DNA of 64,000 nt, taken from contig NC_058341.1 in NCBI RefSeq assembly GCF_905475395.1, forward strand, positions 65,851,501-65,915,500, given 5' to 3'. The DNA is from Chrysoperla carnea (lineage: Eukaryota > Arthropoda > Insecta > Neuroptera > Chrysopidae). Below, in pieces: positions 56,245-64,000 of the stretch. Position numbers and translations under genes: made by a program. The notes beneath the pieces were generated by a model. That model had not been told where the DNA came from. It searched no databases and worked only from the letters and a program-made list of their open reading frames with translations. The first letter of the stretch is position 1, and each line of letters starts with the position of its first letter.

Positions 56245-57315
56245 TTGTATAATAAAACGCGAAGCAATGCGCGCTTTTTCTGCATTATTTTCAATCTTGA
56301 ATCTATCAATAAAAAAAACTGAGAAGGAACATTTTACAAGTATTGAGCTTTATTGTATGACGCAAAGAACGCTCTATTAAGTAACTTGATAAAGCACGAA
56401 GCGTTACTCGCCAGTAAACTACATTCGATTTGTGACCATCATGTTCAGATAATTGAAAAACACCTTCGGCGCTTTTCTAAGAATTTTATCTCGGAATAAT
56501 TCTATTCAAGCGTAATATATAAGTGCGGTGCGCCGTTAGGCTGTAGGACACATACGGCCAGTGAGTATCATCCTTGTATAATATAACGCGAAGCGTTATT
56601 GAAAATCGCGATTTTCTGCATTATTTTCAATCTTGAATCTATCAATAAATTGAAATTGAAAATCAGAAATTGAGAAAGGCGCGCTTCGCCTTTACAAAAT
56701 ATTGAACTTTGTTTTATGACGCAAAAAACGCTCTGTTTAAATACAGATAAAGAATAAAGATTAATGATAAAGCGCGAAGCGTTATTCGCCCGTAAATAAC
56801 ATTCGATTTGTGACCATCATGTTCGGATAATATAACGTGAAGCTTTATTGAAAAGCGCCTTCGTGGCTTTTCCAAGAATCTTATCGAGGAATAATTATAT
56901 CCATTAATCTTAGATAATAAACAACTCAAAGCGTTATATATAAGCGCGCAGTGCCGTTAGGCTGAAGGAAACATAAGATTAGGAAGCATCATGCTTGTAT
57001 AATAAAACACGAAGCGTAATTGAAAAGCGCGCAACGCGCGCTTTTTCTGCATTATTTTCATTCTTGAATCGATCAATAAAAAAAAAGTGAAAAGGCGGGC
57101 GAAGCGCGCCATTTTACGAAATATACGAAATATTGAGCTTTCGTTTATGACGCAACGAACGCTCTAGTTAGTTTTTTGATAAAGCGCGAAGCGTTATTCG
57201 CCAGGAAACTACATTCGATTTGTGACCATCATGTTCGGATAATATAACGCAAAGCATTTGATAATTTGCGTTTTTTATAATTGAAAAGCATTTTTGGCGC
57301 ATTTCTAAGAATCTT
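56245..57315. repeat. Satellite-like repeat, three units
   Basis: Units start with ttgtataata at 56245, 56574 and 56995 (329 and 421 bp apart). Each contains ctgcattattttca, tatgacgcaa.gaacgctct, cattcgatttgtgaccatca and repeated small palindromes such as ATAACGCGAAGCGTTAT. The middle unit is longer by an extra gttcggataatataacg segment. The 56170-56230 flank repeats ggacacataag twice. Confidence 0.75.
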
Positions 57316-57317
57316 AT

Positions 57318-58554
57318 TTAAGAAGAATTATATCCTAGCAATTTGAACTCTTTGGACACCTGATCCATAATGATTGGAATATGGAATATTAACAATACGG
57401 AAATAAGTGTGGAAAAGAATGGATTATTGGGTGAGGGTAAATTAGAAGTAGAGGATGATAGGAAATTATAAGATATGGGTGAGTTGGACCTACCATTAGG
57501 GCTATTCAGAAGGTTGTTTACGTCTCTTGAGGATAGGAGCGGTAGATGTCGTGTTAGCAGCTTTAGACTACGTCCGTCGGATTGTAGATTTAGTCGTGGG
57601 TATCGAAGATTTGCTATTTGATAACAAGAGGTCTTGTTGAGGTCTTGAAGAGACATTGATAGAATTTGAGGGGATGGCGTTGCTTAAAATTTTGGTACTT
57701 GACCACTGGCTTCGAAGTAAGTTAGGCCATTTGAAGCCATTATTTGTTTAATTGCAAGTTGCCTTTTATATTCAGTTTTTGTACGTTGCTGACTGGTCTC
57801 CGTTGCAACTAATGCACACTTTGGGGAGAGAGGGATCTGTTGTACAGTCAGCGGATTTGTGAGGATTGGAACATTTGGCACAACGTGGAGAATTTTTTGT
57901 AATGTGCCCAAATCGACAACAATTATAACGTTGGGTCACGGGAAAGGTATACATTTCTACAGGACGGGACCAGTAAAAAAGGGTGATATAGACGGGGAGT
58001 ATTGTGCCTTCAAAGGTAACTTGGATGGTAGTAGATGGTTTGTAGGATGTTTCGCCTTCGGAAGACGTCATTTTTCTTGACATACGATGAACTTTTAGGA
58101 TGTTAGCATTTTTATTGTTCCTAATATTTTCAAGCAATGTTTTTTCATCGATATCCTTAACAACGCCCACTCGAGTGACACAGTGAGTGGGAACATATGC
58201 GCGAAGGTTTTCGTTTTTTAGTACAGGATTGTCTAGGAATTGATTTGCGGATGTTCGGGAATTAAATTGGACGCAAATCCTATTGCGTCCCAAATTATCA
58301 ACCTTTACAATGTCGGGTATTTTATTATTAAATAATATACGCCCAGCTGCTAACGTGTGTAATCTACAGAAATTTTGGCCATTGGATTCTACAAAAATTT
58401 TAAAAAGCCCCAATGAGTTGGCCCCGTATTTATAAATCGGTTTTTCTTTAGAGGGGATATCTTTGCTGGGTGGGATGGGTAGCTTTTCTATATCTGCGGG
58501 GACAGCAGGATCGAGAGGAGGGTTATCCAGAAGAGAAGGATCATCCTCAGCCAC
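57318..58554 (-). pseudogene. Non-LTR retrotransposon ORF1 (Gag-like), fragment
   Basis: 58554-57772 starts MAEDDPSLLDNPP and has a central RNA-binding-like fold (VDNLGRNRICVQFNSRTSANQFL, shown here only in part as motif positions 96-118). It is followed by three clustered Cys/His knuckles (YNCCRFGHITKNSPRC, CAKCSNPHKSADC, CISCNG). This is the Jockey/X-element style of LINE ORF1. The frame then shifts at 57775 to YKRQLAIKQIMASNGLTYFE and ends near 57684. A further piece (57656-57318) is Ser/Asn/Leu-rich. No endonuclease or RT follows, so the element is 5' only. Confidence 0.7.
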
Positions 58555-58919
58555 CTCCTATCAGTTGATGATAATAATATTGAAAATTTATAATATTAAA
58601 AAATACCAAATTATACTTTGGAATTAAAAATGAAAAAAAAAATCATAATCTACTAAATAACAGCTATTATATGTATCGACTCACCCGTATATAAGAAGGT
58701 GATTCAAACAAAAAAAATTTTTATGTAACTATCGTATACAATTTTGTTTTGTTATTTATTAAAAATTTGTATTTTTAATATAATAATAGATTTATTACTT
58801 GACATTTACAGCACTGTCTGTTTTATTCGATGTTTATCGTACTACTATCTATCGTATCTACATAAAAAACCTGCGGTAGCTTCATATTGCAATCGAAAAT
58901 TTTATATTTTGGCCATCTA
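58555..58919. other. AT-rich spacer
   Basis: No gene is seen. Confidence 0.4.
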
Positions 58920-59290
58920 AAGCTACAGTTCAAGCATCTATGCCCGAAGCATCTAAATTACATTATCCTGAAACACGTGTAATTATTGACTGTACAGAAG
59001 TCAACACCGAGGTTCCGCCAGAAGTTAAGCATAGAGTTTTAATGTATCTAATTATAAGCATCATCACACTACAAAATTTTTAATTGGGTGTTCCGAACGG
59101 ATTTATCAGCTATTTGTCGAAGGGTTATGCTGATCGTGCTGGTGATTGTTGATTGACTAACGATTGCGGACTAATTGATCTAATAGAAACTGGAGATGTT
59201 GTTTTTGCAGATAAAGGTGTTGGGGCTATGATCGCTGGTTCACGAAAACTAAAATATTTCCCAACAATTAGCGAATTTAAGAAAGTTTGA
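58920..59290 (+). pseudogene. ISL2EU transposase remnant
   Basis: Readable words are YPETRVIIDCTEV (58967-59005), VPPEVKHRVLMY, then in other frames LIGCSERIYQLF, DRAGDC and LIDLIETGDVVFADKGV (59170-59220). They align with the better copy at 18530-18967 but with several frame breaks and a stop. Catalytic words beyond ADKG are lost. Confidence 0.65.
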
Positions 59291-59399
59291 AAATAATGGA
59301 CCGTATGAAAAAAAAGAGTTGTGTACTCACCAGTTTTTATCCAGGTTGACATTAGTTAAAGAAGAAAAATAACTTGATATTTAAAAGGTTGGATAGGAT

Positions 59400-60055
59400 A
59401 AACTTAGGAGAAAGGAATTTAGGATAATTTATCAAACCTTTACGGTGAATTTGTTCACGCTTTTTTTAATGATAGTTTGTTGGCTTTTGATTGATGCACC
59501 TTTCTTATAATAAAAATTGCACGGGTAAATCTCCAATATGTGGGCCACTCGAGTAAAATCGAATATGCGTTAAATCACCTCAATGGCGCGAAAAGTATAA
59601 AATGTTTAGCTCACTGCACTAAATCACATGTGGTTCACTTGTAATTATCGATATGAATTCAAAATTAAGCTTGATTATCAAGATAAAAATCGATTTAGAA
59701 ATTAAACTTTAACACATTGTTAAATAGAAAAATAAAATGTTGAAAACCACGCGTTTCAACATTGAAAAAGTTGAAAAATTGAAACTTTTGAGAAAGAAAA
59801 CAGAATCACTGACTCGACAACGTTTAAATTATATTTAGATTGATTAATTAAATCAATCGAAAGAAAGATCCATTCAGATCGAGAAACGAATTAATAATAA
59901 TTAAAGAAAAAGTTATGAACTCAATTGGCCGGCTCGGAAGCCGGCCAATTTGAAAATGAATAAACAACTTGGTATAGTCAGTTAGTACCAACTCATTATT
60001 AATTAAATCACCAAAGAAAAAGCAAAGACACTAACTTTGTGAAATGGCCCTAACA
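59400..60055 (-). repeat. 3' LTR of BEL/Pao element (left limit uncertain)
   Basis: On the minus strand it starts TGTTAGGGCC at 60055, just after the polypurine tract. The left end was not determined because no second LTR is in the window. The palindrome aattggccggct / agccggccaatt (59919-59946) lies within it. Confidence 0.55.
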
Positions 60056-60075
60056 TAAGTCGCCCCCCCCCCCAA
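60056..60075 (-). promoter_or_regulatory. Polypurine tract of BEL/Pao element
   Basis: The plus strand has eleven C in a row (60063-60073), so the minus strand has eleven G followed by CGACTTA and the LTR start. It would be the primer for plus-strand DNA synthesis. Confidence 0.7.
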
Positions 60076-60262
60076 ATTCGATAGAATTTGAGCCTACCTA
60101 AGCAAAAAGGGAAAAATTCAGTCACATGGGACCGAACAAATTGAAAGTGTCAACAATGTACATGAAAGAAGAGAAAACAAAGAATATTTGAAATCTAACG
60201 GACAAAATATTTGAATTCCAAAAAAAAAAATAATAAATGGGGGAGCGAAGGATAAAATGGGA

Positions 60263-63200
60263 TTACTCGATCGACCCACGCAATGGAAGCAGTCTGGCGA
60301 CCGCCCGAGTAACTACTTGCTGATCCGCAAGTTTTAAATCGGCAACACGAGGTATACCGTCTGCAGACATGTGAAGTCTGATTATACGACCAATAGGCCA
60401 AGAAAGTGGGGGAGTTTGATCCCCTTTTACTAATACGACATCCCCAACCTCAGGGGTGGCGGCAGGCAATTTCCATTTGTTTCTTTGAATTAAAGTATTT
60501 AAATACTCTTTAGACCAACGCTTCCAAAAACTTTGAACCAACCGTCGCAGGTTCAGCCAACGGTCACGAACGGGCTGTTCACAAGGTGGGTACCGTTCGG
60601 GCAACGAGGTCAAGGGGGTGCCGGTAAGAAAGTGTCCAGGGGTTAAATAAGACGATGCCTCAGAAGGATCAGCAGGCAGATCGCACAGTGGGCGACTGTT
60701 CAACACCGCTTCAATGCGGGCGAATATCGTGAAATAATCTTCAACGGAATAGGAAGATTCCTTGAATATGCGTTTGAGGAGCGATTTGGCGGATTTGACG
60801 CCAGCTTCCCATAAACCCCCGAACCAAGGTGCATATGCACAGTTGAAATGCCATTGTACACTTTTAAGAGACAAATAATCGGAGATGTTCTCGCGATTTT
60901 CTTCCAAGAAAATAGAAATTTCATTTAAAAGGCGTGAGGCGCCAAGAAAGTTCCGACCTTGATCGGAATATATGTCGGATGGAAGACTCCGACGGGCTAC
61001 AAATCGATCCAGCGCTGCTAGAAAGCATTGAGTAGTGAGTTCTGAAGTAAACTCAAGATGGACACATTTTGTGGAAAAGCACACAAAAATGCAGAGATAA
61101 CCTTTTGTTAAACGAGGTTTACGTGGGTTGCCGGATTTAACAACAAATGGACCGGCGAAGTCGACTCCGTTATGAGAAAATGGTTTAGAGGGGGTGACTC
61201 GAGATTCGGGTAAAGCGGCCATTTGAGGCGCGAAGGGCACAGCACGAAATCTGTAGCATGTGGGACAGTTACGGATCACTTTCCGAACGAGACCACGAAG
61301 CCCGGGAATCCAATAAATAGCTTGAACAGAAGCTTGGACTGCTCTGGGCCCAGAATGAAGAGAACACAAATGAGCATGAACGCATATTAATTGGGAGATG
61401 TGTGCCACTTTGGGCAACAAAATGGGGTGCTTGGAAGCTGAAGAGAGTGGGGAGTGGTTGAGGCGACCACCCACTCTAATTATGGAAGAGGAGTCTAAAA
61501 ACGGACTGAGCGAGCTGAGACTGCCTTTAAGAGCTTTATGAGCGGATAACAAACGAATTTCGGAGGAATAATAATATTTTTGAGTTAGATGAATGATTTT
61601 GATTTTCGCAAAATCTAATTCAGTGACGGACAACGGACCAGAAATGGGTTCTAGATGCTGTAGGCGTGCTTTACACTGTTTGATGAAACGAAGCATCCAT
61701 GCGACTACTCGGATCAAACGCGTCCATGACGAAAAGCGAGAAAATAATTCTAACATTTGATCCGGAGTAATTAAATTGGCTGCGAGAGCCAAGGGTTTAA
61801 TTTCGGGCAGCTCAGCAATATTGGAAATTGTATCCGTAAAAGGAGGGGGCCACTGACTGAGAGGCTCCGAAATTAGCGATGGTTTGTGAAACCACAAGTT
61901 ATGTTGAGTAGATTTGCAAAACTGATCAGGGGTCAGTCCGCGAGATGCGATATCAGCAGGGTTGACAGAAGTATGAATATAAGACCAGCACATTTGTTGA
62001 GTAATTTGTTGAATGGCTACAACACGATTGGCAACGTAAACTTTGAGTAAATGTGGAGGAGTGTTGAGCCAATATAAAACGATGTGAGCATCGGTGAATA
62101 AACGTGGGGGAATTTTGAACAAATTCGGCATAGTTTGACGGACAGACGAGACGAGTTTGCTAAGCAGAAGTGCTCCGCAGAGTTCCGGGCGCGGTATGCT
62201 CAGGGTTTTTAATGGAGCCACCTTAGTTTTAGCAGCAAATAAATTTGATGTTATTGAGTATCCATTATCACAACAGAGATAAAGCACAGCTGCGTATCCA
62301 AGCTGACTCGCGTCAGAGAAACCGGCCAAGGAGCAATGAAACGGGGAATGCGAATTTGAGCTACGAGATACATGTTTTGTTGATGGAGGTCCCAAATTTG
62401 ACGAATATGTGGAGGTACAGGGTCGTCCCACCCTGAGTGATCTAACCATAACTTTTGCAGAATACACTTCAAGCTAAAAGTAATAGGTGCTAAAAAACCC
62501 AAAGGATCATACACTCCTGCCACATGTGAAAGCAAAGTGCGTTTTGTCAAAACGTTTTCGAATGATTTAAATTGAAATAGAAAACTATCTGTGTTTGGGT
62601 CCCACAGCAGCCCAAGTATTTTGAACACAGTCTCCGTTTCGAACATAAATGGCGTCTCGATGTGATCTACAGGGAGATCAGCTAATATGGAAGGATCGTT
62701 ACTAGTCCATTTTCGCAACTCAAAACCTCCCCTACTCATTAAAGTTTGTAATTGTATCAGTAAAGTTTTGGCTTATTCAGGAGACGAAGCACCAGTAATG
62801 ATATCATCAACGTAAGTGTTGTGCAGAAGGGCTTGAGAAGCCAAAAGATAATGATTGCCTTCGTCGATAACTAATTGTTTTAGGCACCTTTGTGCAAGAA
62901 AAGCGGAAGGAACTAAGCCGTATGTTACGGTATTTAGTTCAAATTCAACGACGTCGGATTCAGTGGATGGTCGGTAAAATATATGCTGATAAGTACGATC
63001 TTCTGGACGTACCAAAATTTGTCGATACATTTGACGTATATCAGAACACAAGGCTATTGCGTTAAAACGGAATGAGTAAAGGATATCCGAGATATCGTTT
63101 TGTAATTTAGGACCGGCCAGCAATAATGAATTTAAAGAAATTTTGTTATAACCTGGGTCCGATGCGTTAAAAACAACACGTAATTTGGTGGATGTACTAG

Positions 63201-64000
63201 TGTCCTTAGTGACACAATGATGGGGAATTATGTAACCTGATGAGTTAGTTGCCTTTGACATGTGATATAATGAAATGTATTCATCCATGAATTCGGTATA
63301 CGCCTTGTATTTTTCTGGAAATTTAGACAATCTTTTTTCCAAATTAATAAAGGAAGCGAGTGAACGCTCCTTGTTGAAAAGAGCAGGGAGGCTGCCCGGA
63401 CGAAACGGAAGGGCGACAATGTATCGACCCGTTGAGTCACGCGAATGCGTGTCTTTAAAATGGCGTTCCGCCAAAATATCTAAAGGATTTGAGGGGATGG
63501 AAACCGAAACTTCTTCAGTTTCCCAAAAATTTTGTAAGTGGTCACTTATTTGAGCAGTGCTTAGAAGTGAAATGGGTTGAGTAGGGGGGTTGCCCTCAAC
63601 AGGACCGATAATTAACCACCCAAAAATGCTGTTTATGGCGGAAGGGAATCCCTGAATAGTTTGAGAATACGTACATGATAATATAGAGGGGAACAAATCT
63701 GCCCCTATTAAAAAATCCACGGGGGATGATTTATAAAATTGGCTATCTGCCAATTTGAGTGACGTGAAGCGACTGATGACTTCTTGAGATAATTCAATTG
63801 AAGGCAAATTTAACGAAATAGTAGACATGACATATGCAGTTGTAGAGACTTTTATGTCAGAATATTTTGACTTTAAAATACACGAAACCGTACCATGACA
63901 AGAGGTTTCGGTGGCGCCAATACCAGAAATTTGAGTTGAAGTGGGTTTAATAGGTAAACCCAGAGCACGACAACATGATAATGAAATAATTGACACTTTG
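60263..64000 (-). pseudogene. BEL/Pao pol, one stop and one frameshift
   Basis: The right end runs out of the window. 63996-62773 holds the peptidase (DUF1758-type region, FLIGADLFPS) and RT, with ALCSDIRQMYRQILV, the NTYVDDIIT catalytic box and TYGLVPSAF. A TAA at 62775-62773 breaks the frame; 62739-62251 continues in frame (RGGFELRKWTSNDPS, GLLWDPNTDSF). A frameshift near 62330-62460 leads to 62467-60263: RNase H-like A17 region (GFSDASQLGYAAVLYL, SIPRPELCGALLL), HHCC zinc (HAHLCSLHSG, NCPTC), integrase core with D in VDFAGPF, D in YSDQGRNF and E in GGLWEAGVKS, then a DUF5641-type C-terminus (GDVVLVKGDQTPP). Gag lies beyond the right edge. Confidence 0.9.

Noticed and set aside
60195-60924. 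Alternative-frame ORFs in the BEL/Pao pol
   Set aside because: They overlap the integrase and C-terminal domain in other frames.

Overview
This is a eukaryotic, very AT-rich window. The genes are intron-split with GT/AG sites, and there are no operons or ribosome binding sites. The mix of mobile elements (BEL/Pao, Gypsy, copia with an internal initiator-Met-tRNA primer site, ISL2EU, Merlin, pogo/Tigger with a PHD tail, Mutator-like, CACTA-like, hAT) is typical of an arthropod and most likely an insect; a hymenopteran or hemipteran would fit, but the sequence alone does not settle the species. I found no convincing single-copy host gene and no structural RNA gene.

Layout. 1-6270: a minus-strand LTR retrotransposon with apparently identical LTRs that keeps gag and integrase but has no protease, reverse transcriptase or RNase H. 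6279-13310: a CACTA-like DNA transposon with an intact transposase, an intact seven-exon DUF4806 gene and a 222-bp tandem array. 13314-16380: a second CACTA-like transposase next to a 71-bp array. 17031-17880: a dispersed non-coding repeat. 17904-20988: a decayed ISL2EU element with convergent IS5-like transposase and SWIM/YqaJ nuclease genes. 21356-28100: a decayed Gypsy/errantivirus-like complex with an extra LTR/primer-site remnant and an env-like fragment. 28457-29279: an hAT-type short element. 29420-31708: an element with long inverted repeats and an unidentified gene. 32205-34399: a DUF7869-type gene plus a YqaJ fragment. 35113-38700: a Mutator-like transposase gene (seven exons, decayed) plus another YqaJ pseudogene.

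39041-43741: a complete but frame-broken copia element with LTRs and target-site duplications. 43747-46905: AT-rich with one P-element-like remnant. 46906-49414: a pogo/Tigger element with terminal inverted repeats and an intact DDE core. 49690-50752: a Merlin pseudogene split by a perfect 45-bp-arm hairpin. 51054-51251: an 80-bp tandem repeat. 52160-53471: a third CACTA-like transposase, plus strand and decayed. 53540-54670: repeats, including a 116-118-bp array with one perfect TGACGTCA per unit. 56245-57315: a satellite-like repeat. 57318-58554: a LINE ORF1 fragment. 58920-59290: an ISL2EU transposase remnant. 59400-64000: the 3' LTR and pol of a BEL/Pao element that continues past the right edge.

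The genes work only inside their own elements. Transposases or integrases cut and join element ends, Gag and reverse transcriptase copy the retroelements, and YqaJ and DUF4806 proteins look like accessory partners. Three YqaJ copies next to three unrelated transposase-type genes is the pattern I find most worth following. Exon boundaries, element ends and family names were read by eye from sequence and remembered family patterns; nothing was searched.
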